Source: a virus
Strand: one strand, 5' to 3'
Length of the DNA stretch: 36,586 nt
IMG/VR virus record: IMGVR_UViG_3300042453_004843
Span: 1 to 36,586 of that record
The notes below the pieces were generated by a model that did not search any database, had not been told where the DNA came from, and was given only the letters and a program-made list of their open reading frames with translations. Both the position numbers and the translations under genes were made by a program. Below are positions 1-6,260 of the stretch, piece by piece (the stretch's first letter is position 1; each line of letters begins with the position of its first letter).

Positions 1-93
1 GTGCGAGTGGTGTTTGGCGCGGACCTGCAGTCACAGCGAGAGTCTGGCCATTGACAAGTGGAACCGCCGACCCGGCGAGGACGCCCTGCGCGC
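1..93 (+). repeat. 93-bp exact terminal repeat, left copy
   Basis: Bases 1-93 match 33995-34087 base for base; the first mismatch is T94 against C34088. The match begins exactly at the window edge, as expected if the sequence closes on itself through a conserved part of a variable locus. Homology continues in patches to about 2347. Confidence 0.85.
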
Positions 94-553
94 TCGCGCC
101 GAGGCCACCGAGGCCGAGCGCGACGCCCTGCGCGCCCGTGCCCTCATCGCAGACCAGTGGCGCGCCTTCGCCCTTGAAGTGGCACTGCAGGTCGCCCCAC
201 TCGGCGAGGAGCAGCGCGCCGCCCAGACCACCGTCCGCGACCTGCCCGCAGTGGCCGAGGCGCTGCGCGAAGTGGTCGCCGAGCGCGACCGCGCTGACCA
301 GCGCGCTGACCGTGCGCATGCATACAAGGTCGTCGCCGAGAACGAGGCTGCCGCCCTGCGCGCCCGCGCCGAGGCTGCCGAGGCCGCGCTGGCCACCGCG
401 CGGGCGGAGGGGGCGGCGGCTGAGCGGGCGGCGGTGGTGGCGTGGGTGCGCGGCCAGATTTCGACGGCCGCAATTGCTGGTGACTTCGACCTGCTCTGGG
501 CGGCCGGCGCTGTCGAAGCCGGCGCCCACGTCGGCCCCGTGGAGGGCGCATGA
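1..553 (+). CDS. Zinc-finger/coiled-coil accessory protein, 5'-truncated (left allele)
   Basis: The gene is open at the left edge and is read from base 2. Its visible part starts CEWCLARTCSHS, the second half of a Cys-rich zinc cluster whose first half (PCPFCGKP) is seen in the full-length copy at 33909. Lar-like and Ea22-like phage restriction-alleviation proteins have this kind of N-terminal cluster, but no activity can be claimed. A long Ala/Arg/Glu-rich coiled coil follows, about 80 residues longer than in the right copy, and the tail ends HVGPVEGA. Its TGA overlaps the ATG of the next gene (ATGA). Function unknown; a real gene is very likely. Confidence 0.75.
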   Translation, partial: CEWCLARTCSHSESLAIDKWNRRPGEDALRARAEATEAERDALRARALIADQWRAFALEVALQVAPLGEEQRAAQTTVRDLPAVAEALREVVAERDRADQRADRAHAYKVVAENEAAALRARAEAAEAALATARAEGAAAERAAVVAWVRGQISTAAIAGDFDLLWAAGAVEAGAHVGPVEGA

Positions 554-933
554 GCACCACCCGTTACCGCGCCGCCTGCCACGCCCTCGGGCTGCCTGTG
601 TGGCGGCCGGGGATGCGCGCCGTCGCCGCGCGCCCCGAGCCGCTGGAGCCCGTGTGCAGCCGCGCGCCCGACGACCTGCGCGGCTGGACCCCCTACCCGG
701 GCGCCGAGCCGGACCTCTGCGACCCCGCGACGGTCGGGTGCTTGCTCGCCGCCGTGCGTGAGGTGTGGGGGGCACTGAGTTCTGCGCTGCCAAATCCATA
801 CGAGGCGCCCGGGGAACGGTGGCGCGTGTTCAGCGGCGATGAGAGCGGCGATGAGGTTGCTTGCGGCCCCACCGAAGCCGACGCCCTCATCGCCGCCCTT
901 GAAGCCGCCGCGCGCCGAGGGGGCCAGCCATGA
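550..933 (+). CDS. Hypothetical accessory protein (left allele of 34280-34663)
   Basis: A 127-residue protein starting at the ATG inside the ATGA overlap with the upstream gene. It is clearly homologous to the gene at 34280. Both begin with a YxAACHAL-type segment and share DPATVGxLLAAVREVW-like and TEADALIAALEAAA segments, and both end ARRGGQP, while the middle differs. I do not recognise a domain. The shared C-terminal pattern resembles small phage proteins that carry a substrate-like repeat, but no function is assigned. It is the second gene of the accessory string and is followed by another 4-bp overlap. Confidence 0.75.
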   Translation: MSTTRYRAACHALGLPVWRPGMRAVAARPEPLEPVCSRAPDDLRGWTPYPGAEPDLCDPATVGCLLAAVREVWGALSSALPNPYEAPGERWRVFSGDESGDEVACGPTEADALIAALEAAARRGGQP

Positions 934-1295
934 GCAGCCTCACCATCGACGCGCAGGACACCCTCCTGCATATGACCGGGTGCCGCGCCGAAGACCCCGA
1001 GCCCCGCCGCAACCGCTACGTCGGGCCGGCGGACTCGCCGGGCCTGCCGGAGTTGGTGGCCGCCGGCTTGGCGGAATGCCTCGGCGTCTGGCGGCTCGCT
1101 CGCGAGCACGCATGGCGCGCCACACCGGCGGGGCTGGCCGAGGCCGAGCGCCTCGCGTCGTCGCGGGCGCCGAAGCTCACGCGGGCACAGCGTCGCTACC
1201 GGCGCTGGCTGTCGCTGAGCGACGTGTACGACGTCAGTTTCCGCGAGTTTCTGGTGTCGCCGAAGTTTGCCGACCACCGGAGGGTCCGGCCATGA
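930..1295 (+). CDS. Hypothetical protein present only in the left allele
   Basis: A 121-residue basic protein coupled to its neighbours by ATGA overlaps at both ends. An Ala-Gly-Leu-rich middle with a winged-helix-like stretch (GLPELVAAGLAECLG, then WRATPAGLAEAERL) suggests a small DNA-binding fold, as in phage proteins where ATPAG-type turns follow a recognition helix. This is inference only. The corresponding position in the right copy (between 34663 and 34660) has no such gene, so it is an insertion or deletion difference between the two alleles. Confidence 0.7.
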   Translation: MSSLTIDAQDTLLHMTGCRAEDPEPRRNRYVGPADSPGLPELVAAGLAECLGVWRLAREHAWRATPAGLAEAERLASSRAPKLTRAQRRYRRWLSLSDVYDVSFREFLVSPKFADHRRVRP

Positions 1296-1627
1296 CCGCC
1301 CGCCCCTGGCACCACCGCCGCCTGCGGGTCCGCCCCGGCGGGCGGCGCACGTCGGCGGCCGCGCGGCTGCGTGCGCACGTGCTTGCGCTCGGGGCGTGGG
1401 AGGCTGCGCTGGCCGCTGCCTCGGGGTGGCGCGGGGCTGTGGCCGCCGGCCCGCTGGCACTGCGGGCCTACATCTTCCGTCGGCCGAGGGGTGAGCACCC
1501 GCCCTCCGCGGTCCAGATGTGCTGGGGCCCCGCCGGGGTGCGGTGGCGAGACGCGGCGCTGGAGTGGGCCCGGCGCGCCGAGGTGGCCGCCGACGGCTGG
1601 GCCGCGGCGGCGCGGAGGTGGGCATGA
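1292..1627 (+). CDS. Hypothetical basic protein (left allele of 34660-34893)
   Basis: A 111-residue protein beginning MTARPWHHRRLRVRPGG. About the first 36 residues are almost identical to the protein at 34660, and both end AAAARRWA, while the middle is unrelated and longer here. It is rich in Arg, Trp and Ala, with no signal peptide or membrane segment. The ATG lies in the overlap with the previous stop. Function unknown; the pattern of fixed ends around a replaced core recurs in this locus. Confidence 0.7.
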   Translation: MTARPWHHRRLRVRPGGRRTSAAARLRAHVLALGAWEAALAAASGWRGAVAAGPLALRAYIFRRPRGEHPPSAVQMCWGPAGVRWRDAALEWARRAEVAADGWAAAARRWA

Positions 1628-1674
1628 TTGGTGAGAACAACGCGAGGGCCGCTGTCGGCGGCGAAGGAGACGTG

Positions 1675-1947
1675 ATGAGCGACAGTGACAAGACGACGTG
1701 GCGCAAGGAAATCACCGCGGTCATGCAGGACCACGGCGAGTCGTGGGCGGACGTGGAGGGGTGCACGCTGGACGATGCTGCGCTCGAAGTGGCGTTCGAC
1801 GCTGGCTATGGCGGGACCGCGGGGCAGCCGTTCACGTTGTGGACCGCCGGCCGCGTGTACTTCCCGGGTTGCTACGACGGCGCCGAGTGGGTGGCGTCGG
1901 TGCCGCGGCACCCGTGCGATGAGGCCACCGAGCACGTCGGTGGGTGA
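1675..1947 (+). CDS. Conserved phage hypothetical protein with FTLWTxxRVYFP motif
   Basis: A 90-residue acidic protein. The start at 1675 is chosen because AAGGAG lies 5 bases upstream; an ATG at 1624 overlapping the previous stop would add 17 residues. The segment FTLWTAGRVYFPGCYDGAEW and then VPRHPCDEAT...VGG matches a type of small hypothetical protein I recall from several tailed phages. No function is known to me. It occupies the position of the unrelated gene at 34965 in the right copy. Confidence 0.75.
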   Translation: MSDSDKTTWRKEITAVMQDHGESWADVEGCTLDDAALEVAFDAGYGGTAGQPFTLWTAGRVYFPGCYDGAEWVASVPRHPCDEATEHVGG

Positions 1948-2032
1948 GCCTGTCACCGCGTGAAATCCCGTAGCCGCTCCCCGCGCGGTAGACTCCGGGC
2001 AGGCTCGCGGCACCCCTCCCGGCGGTCGCGGC
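1948..2032 (+). promoter_or_regulatory. Conserved leader with TAGACT box (left copy)
   Basis: This non-coding stretch is nearly identical to 36114-36199, although the genes before it differ, so it is probably functional. It has the shared stretch CACCGCGTGAAATCCC, then GCGCGGTAGACTCCGGGCAG. TAGACT (1989-1994) fits the TAnnnT form of a sigma70 -10 box, but I see no convincing -35 box 16-18 bases upstream. It may be a weak promoter or an upstream translational element for the following gene. Confidence 0.4.
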
Positions 2033-2347
2033 GTGCCCGGGGGGAGCGTGACCGACACCCGCAGGCAGGCCCTCCTCCTCGCCCTGGCCGCCGCGCGCGG
2101 CTACCTGCGGGGGCTGCTCAGGGGCCCCGAGGCTGCGCAGCCCGGCGCGCGGGTGCTGCCGGTCGACGAGGTGCACCGCCGGGCCAGCGCCGCGCACGAA
2201 GCCGTGGGCGTGCTGCTGACGGTGGGGGCGGCCGGCGACGGGGTGACCGGGGCGCTGCTGTGGGCGGCGGTGCGGGCGGTGTGGGCGGCGGGGCGGCTCT
2301 ACCAAGCCGCATGCGCCCACCGACACGAAGGCCCGCCCCATCGCTGA
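2033..2347 (+). CDS. Hypothetical protein, GTG start (left allele of 36200-36475)
   Basis: A 104-residue protein. Two in-frame GTG codons are possible starts (2033 and 2048). The first 28 residues (MPGGSVTDTRRQALLLALAA...) are identical to the right copy, while the central 20-30 residues differ and the C-terminal WAAGRLY segment is shared. Hydrophobic Ala/Leu helices could associate with each other or with a membrane, but there is no clear transmembrane segment. It is the last plus-strand gene before the convergent structural operon. Confidence 0.65.
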   Translation: MPGGSVTDTRRQALLLALAAARGYLRGLLRGPEAAQPGARVLPVDEVHRRASAAHEAVGVLLTVGAAGDGVTGALLWAAVRAVWAAGRLYQAACAHRHEGPPHR

Positions 2348-2355
2348 GGCGGGCC
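2330..2355. terminator. GC hairpin between convergent operons
   Basis: GGCCCGCC and GGCGGGCC form a perfect 8-bp stem around a 10-base loop, spanning the stop codon of the gene ending at 2347 and lying 16 bases from the stop of the convergent gene. There is no T-tract, so it is a candidate bidirectional terminator by position and structure only. Confidence 0.5.
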
Positions 2356-2370
2356 GGTCGTCACTGAGGG

Positions 2371-2721
2371 TCAGCCCGCGACCCAGACGCTGGCCAGCGG
2401 GGCCCCGTGCCGCGCGGCGTAGTGCGCCTGCGTGATGGTCAGCAGGTTGTTCTGGCCGGCGGCCTGCGCGCGGTCCTTGGCCTTGCTCCACGCCCGGCTG
2501 GCCGGGGTGGCGAGGATGGCGAGGTCCAGCGCGGCGGCGCTGACCTGCGCGGCGGCGGTGATGGCGGCCCACTGCGCGGCGGTGACGTGCTCGCCGTCCT
2601 CGGTCGCGCTGTGCCAGCCGTTGCCCGTGCCCGGGTCGCTGCCCCAGGAGAGTTCGTAGACGGGGGCGGCGAGGGTGCCGCGGCGGCTCGGGTTGCCGGC
2701 GTTGGGGTCGGGTCTGCCCAT
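2371..2721 (-). CDS. Hypothetical protein at the end of the structural operon
   Basis: A 116-residue protein with ATG at 2721 and AGGAG 8 bases upstream. It has a Gly/Pro/Asn-rich start (MGRPDPNAGNPSRRG), then a possible surface strand (YELSWGSDPGTGNGW) and an Ala-rich helical half ending with HYAARHGAPLASVW. No domain recognised. It is the last gene of the leftward operon. The truncated gene at 36479-36586 occupies the same place in the other allele and also has an Ala-rich basic C-terminus, but the two are not clearly homologous. Confidence 0.6.
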   Translation of the reverse strand: MGRPDPNAGNPSRRGTLAAPVYELSWGSDPGTGNGWHSATEDGEHVTAAQWAAITAAAQVSAAALDLAILATPASRAWSKAKDRAQAAGQNNLLTITQAHYAARHGAPLASVWVAG

Positions 2722-2734
2722 CGTGAGACTCCTG

Positions 2735-2962
2735 TCAGGTCTGCCCGCGCGGCTCAGGCACAGCCACGCGCCGCACCTCCGCCGGGGGCGTGGGGGTGGT
2801 CTCAGGCCCGCGCAGGGCTGCCTCGGCTGCGATGAGGAGGGCCAGCCGCAGGGCCCAGAGCGCGTCGCCCGGACGCGGGGCGGCGACGGTGGGCTGGGGG
2901 TGCCGGCCGTGGCTGTTGGCGGGGAGCTCGCAGCGGTCGGGGTCGAGGGCAAGGGCGGTCAT
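2735..2962 (-). CDS. Small hypothetical protein
   Basis: A 75-residue protein starting with ATG at 2962 inside an ATGA overlap with the XF1762-family gene upstream. Its middle is an Ala/Leu-rich helix (ALWALRLALLIAAEAAL) long enough to be one membrane-spanning segment, followed by a Pro-rich tail. It could be a small membrane protein of the lysis or late module. Evidence is limited to the coupled start and G/C-biased third codon positions. Confidence 0.55.
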   Translation of the reverse strand: MTALALDPDRCELPANSHGRHPQPTVAAPRPGDALWALRLALLIAAEAALRGPETTPTPPAEVRRVAVPEPRGQT

Positions 2963-3522
2963 GCGGCGCGCTCCATCGGGGTCCAGCCCCGGGCGATGGC
3001 GATGTCGAGGACGTGCGGCGGCACCCACCGGCGCTTGGGCGCAGCGATGGCGGCCGGGCGCAGCTGCCGCGGGCGCGACGGCCGGTCAGCCTGCCCGCCC
3101 CGCGTGGTGCCGACCTGCACCCACCCAGCACCCCGCAGGCTGCCCCCGGGCTCGTGCTCAAGCGTGTAGGTGACCACGGGCTGGCCCGACACCCGCGACC
3201 ACCGGGCGACCGCGCCGAGGAGCGCCGACGCGCACCCGGGCGGCGCGCCTTCGGGGCACACGGAGCGGGTAAGCTCGGCCCAGCCGTCCGCGTCGAGCAG
3301 GCGGGCCACGGGGCGCCCGACGATAGCCCACGCGCACGGCTCGCCCAGTGTGGCGCCGAAGAGCCCCAGCTGCGGCGCGGCCCGGTCGAGGCGGAGGACC
3401 TGCCACGCGCAGAGCCCGCCGACGACGTGCGGCAGGTGGCGGTGGTGCCGGGCGCACGCGCGCATCGCCACGGCGAGGTCGGCCGGTTCGACGCGGAGGC
3501 GGACGGCACCCGGCGGCTTCAT
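2959..3522 (-). CDS. XF1762-family (GNAT-like) phage protein
   Basis: A 187-residue protein that matches the XF1762 family pattern in order: an early HHRHLPHVVGG segment; AIVGRPVARLLD near the middle, matching the family's AxVGRPVAR signature; a TRSVCPEG...CASALLGA helix; VVTYTLEHEPGGSLRGAGW; and a basic PSRPRQ...KRRW end. These proteins are usually described as acetyltransferase-like and are common in phages and prophages, but the substrate is not established. It overlaps both neighbours by 4 bases. The family assignment is firm from the motif order; the enzymatic role is not. Confidence 0.85.
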   Translation of the reverse strand: MKPPGAVRLRVEPADLAVAMRACARHHRHLPHVVGGLCAWQVLRLDRAAPQLGLFGATLGEPCAWAIVGRPVARLLDADGWAELTRSVCPEGAPPGCASALLGAVARWSRVSGQPVVTYTLEHEPGGSLRGAGWVQVGTTRGGQADRPSRPRQLRPAAIAAPKRRWVPPHVLDIAIARGWTPMERAA

Positions 3523-3896
3523 CGGCTCTCCATCGAGGCACGGACAGCCGCGACGGCGTCGGCGGCGCGCTCGAGGCGGTGGGTGGTCTCGAGGCGGTGG
3601 TGGTCGAGGGCCGTCTGCAGGGCGGCCAGCTCCTTGCGCATCTCGGCCCGCTCCTCAGCGTGGCGCTGCGCCTCGGCCCGCCACTCGCGCCAGACGCCGA
3701 CCAGCACCGCGACGACGACGCCAGCGGGGCCCGCGCCGTCCAACAGGGGCGCCAGCGCGCCGAGGCCGGGGTCCGCCACGGGGGGCAGGCCCTCCGCCTG
3801 CGCCAGCGCGTCGGTCGCCCACGCGGCCAGCGCGAGGAGGGCGAGGCCAACGACGGCGTAGAGGGCGGGGCCGCGGAGGTGGGCGGGGAGGGTCAT
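3519..3896 (-). CDS. Holin-like membrane protein with coiled coil
   Basis: A 125-residue protein from ATG 3896 (GTG 3905 would add 3 residues; neither has a strong ribosome site). The first hydrophobic segment, ALYAVVGLALLALAAWATDA, and a second, PAGVVVAVLVGVWREW, are followed by a charged coiled coil (EERAEMRKELAALQTAL...). Two membrane helices plus a charged cytoplasmic tail at the end of a tail operon fit a phage holin, although the endolysin gene is 10 kb away in the same operon. Another small membrane protein role is possible. Confidence 0.6.
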   Translation of the reverse strand: MTLPAHLRGPALYAVVGLALLALAAWATDALAQAEGLPPVADPGLGALAPLLDGAGPAGVVVAVLVGVWREWRAEAQRHAEERAEMRKELAALQTALDHHRLETTHRLERAADAVAAVRASMESR

Positions 3897-3915
3897 AGGG
3901 GCCACCGTAGCACGC

Positions 3916-5499
3916 TCACGACGCGCCGAGGAAGTACAACGTCCCCGCCACCGTGCGCGCGGTCCAGTCCCACTCGCTCGGCACCCACAGGGCGCGGCGC
4001 CCGACGGCTACGCCCCCGTCTGCCGCGGGCCCGGGGATGGCTGCGCTGGTCACCGCGACCAGGTCGCCCGCGGCCCAGGCCAGGCAGTCGCCGGTAAGGG
4101 TGACCTCCACCGCCTCGCAGAGCCGCGCGGCCCACGGTGCGAGGCGGCGCTCAACATCGTCAAAGTGCGCGCTGAACGCCGCCGACGACCCACCGACGTA
4201 GGACAGCGTGGTCAGCGGCGGCACGTCGCCCCCGCCCGGCCAGCCCCCATCGAGGCCCCTGTCAGCGCCGGCCGGCTGGGCGCGCGGCCCCGTGCGGGAC
4301 GTCAGCAGCTGCGGGTCGAGCGCCGGGATGGGCGTGAGCAGGCCGTAGCTGAGCACGCCGAGCAGCACGACGCCGCTGTACTCGGGGATGCAGTCCGGCG
4401 CCCGCGTGGTGTGCGCCCCGACCGCGACCAGCTGCGCGTCGGTGACGTCGCCGACCTGCAGGGCCGACCACGTCGCCGCGTCGTGCGGGTCGACCGCCGC
4501 GCGCACGGTGAGCGAGCCCTGCCGCTGCGTCAGCCACAGGCCGAGCGCGGAGGCCCAGCCGAGGATCGCCGCCCCCTCGGGCGCCACGGTGTCGAGCAGG
4601 CCCCAGGTCCACGCATCCGAGTAGCCGCGGGCCCCGACCGCGCTGGATAGGGCGCCGATGTCGCCCGCGTCGAGCAGCCACGCGGGCTGCCACAGGCCGG
4701 TCCCGGCCGGCAGCAGGTCGTAGGCGCCCCCACCGCCACCGCTGGCGAGCACGCGGGCGATGACGTCCTGCGGGCTGCCGACCACGAGCGGGCCCCAGCG
4801 GAGGTCGGCGCCGGCCGGGGTGTAGGTGGGGGTGGTCGTCGCGGGGTAGCTGAGGAGTTGAAGCCCGGTCAGCGTGTAGTTCAGGCCGGTCACGCTGACG
4901 CCCGTCGCGCTGAAAAGCGCCGGGCCGCCCGCGGTGTCAAGCTCCATCAGCAGGTACGACGTGCCCGACGGCGTGGGGCAGAGCGCCACCGACGGGTTGT
5001 AGACCACGCTGGTGATTTCAAGCGAGGTGTCGCCCGGTGTCCACGCCCCGACGTTGGAGCCGCGCCCAGTCACCCCCTCGCCCAGCCCGGTGCGCCAGTT
5101 GGTCGCGCGGTGCCGCGCCTGCGCCCACACCTCCGCCCCGTCGACGACGAGCGTGGCGGCGCCCGGGCGCTGCGTGAGCACCTCGCGGAGCCGGCCGCAC
5201 CACACACGCTCTCGGCCCGCGGCGGTCTCGAGGTAGACCGCGACGGTCCCGCCCGGGTAGACCGCGCGCACCTGCGCCAGCCGGAGGGGCGAGCCGAGCA
5301 CCGTCACCCGGAGCTGCGCCGCCGAGGTCGACCAGCTGCGCAGCCGCAGCGAGCCGCCAGAGGCGACGACGGGGCCGCTGAGCTCCGCCTCATCGAGCAC
5401 GATGGCAGGAAAGCCGACCGGCCCGATCTCCACGGTGAGCCGCGCCCAGCCGCCGCGGAGCGACGACGCCCAGCCCGGCGCCCAGCTCACGAGGTCCAC
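3916..5499 (-). CDS. Putative tail-tip / receptor-end structural protein
   Basis: A 527-residue Gly/Ser/Thr-rich protein, second after the tape measure in transcription order, where siphoviruses place tail-tip or tail-associated proteins. The N-terminal part is beta-rich (LTVEIGPVGFPAIVLDEAEL). The C-terminal part, with RRLAPWAARLCEAVEVTL followed by LVAVTSAAIPG and RALWVPSEWDW, resembles the hub-type closing domain of tail proteins, where a beta-barrel returns after an insert. GTG start; overlaps the upstream gene by 13 bases. Structural role likely by context; exact class uncertain. Confidence 0.6.
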   Translation of the reverse strand: MDLVSWAPGWASSLRGGWARLTVEIGPVGFPAIVLDEAELSGPVVASGGSLRLRSWSTSAAQLRVTVLGSPLRLAQVRAVYPGGTVAVYLETAAGRERVWCGRLREVLTQRPGAATLVVDGAEVWAQARHRATNWRTGLGEGVTGRGSNVGAWTPGDTSLEITSVVYNPSVALCPTPSGTSYLLMELDTAGGPALFSATGVSVTGLNYTLTGLQLLSYPATTTPTYTPAGADLRWGPLVVGSPQDVIARVLASGGGGGAYDLLPAGTGLWQPAWLLDAGDIGALSSAVGARGYSDAWTWGLLDTVAPEGAAILGWASALGLWLTQRQGSLTVRAAVDPHDAATWSALQVGDVTDAQLVAVGAHTTRAPDCIPEYSGVVLLGVLSYGLLTPIPALDPQLLTSRTGPRAQPAGADRGLDGGWPGGGDVPPLTTLSYVGGSSAAFSAHFDDVERRLAPWAARLCEAVEVTLTGDCLAWAAGDLVAVTSAAIPGPAADGGVAVGRRALWVPSEWDWTARTVAGTLYFLGAS

Positions 5500-6260
5500 C
5501 GCTGCGGGTAGCCGGTCGTGGCCCGGCTCACCTGCGTTCCGCGCGTACGCAGCGCGTCGACGAGCAGCGCGCCTGCGCCCACCTGCTGCAGCAGAGTGGC
5601 CTCCAGTTCCGTGTCCTGCACAAGCTCCGCCCGCAGGCTGTAGGTCACCCCGCGCCGCGACGGCACGAGGTCGGAGGCCCGCGACTCCGCCAGCCGCAGC
5701 GCCGGGTAGGTGTAGCGCTCCCGCACCACCGCGCCGCCGGTCAGGCCGGTCAGGGTGCCGCGCTGCAGTGTGTGCACGCTGAAGGCCCGGCTGGCGACGA
5801 AGTCCTCCTCGCGCTGCCGGGCCCCGCCCAGCGCGCGCAGCACGAGCCTGTCACCCGCGGCGAGCGAGACGGAGCCGGTGGCCGCGGTCAGCGCCGAGGT
5901 CGCGGTGAAGACGTCATCGCCCGGCGAGCCGAGCACGCCAGCGCCGAGCCGCGCCGCCCACGCCGTCGTCGCGCGGCCCGCGAGGCCGATGGGCTCGCCG
6001 CGCAGCAGGTGGTCGGCCAGTGAGCCGACGAGGTCGCGCACCTCGCGCTCACTGGTGACGCTGGTCGTCTCCAGCGCTGCCGAGAGCTCGACCACGACGC
6101 GGTCGGCCTGCCCGAGCGTGGCGTGGACCACGCTCCCGGCGAGGGTCTGCGCGGCGTAGCCCTGCCGCTCGGGGCGCACCTGCAGGTCGGCCACGCGCAC
6201 GGACAGCGTGACCAGCGAGGCCCCGGCACCCGGCGTCCACCAAACGAGGCCGGCGCTCAT
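5487..6260 (-). CDS. Putative distal tail (Dit-like) or minor tail protein
   Basis: A 257-residue beta-rich protein immediately after the tape measure gene (ATGA overlap), the usual place of a distal tail protein. It starts with LVWWTPGAGASLVTLSVRVA, has a long middle without hydrophobic helices, and ends with a region rich in Arg and Thr. No catalytic motif seen. The assignment rests on gene order and composition; it could instead be another minor tail component. Confidence 0.55.
   Translation of the reverse strand: MSAGLVWWTPGAGASLVTLSVRVADLQVRPERQGYAAQTLAGSVVHATLGQADRVVVELSAALETTSVTSEREVRDLVGSLADHLLRGEPIGLAGRATTAWAARLGAGVLGSPGDDVFTATSALTAATGSVSLAAGDRLVLRALGGARQREEDFVASRAFSVHTLQRGTLTGLTGGAVVRERYTYPALRLAESRASDLVPSRRGVTYSLRAELVQDTELEATLLQQVGAGALLVDALRTRGTQVSRATTGYPQRWTS

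Noticed and set aside
1-2347. Direct repeat marking an integrated prophage (att sites)
   Set aside because: The repeat is a diverged multi-gene block, not a short core site; there is no integrase and no bacterial flank.
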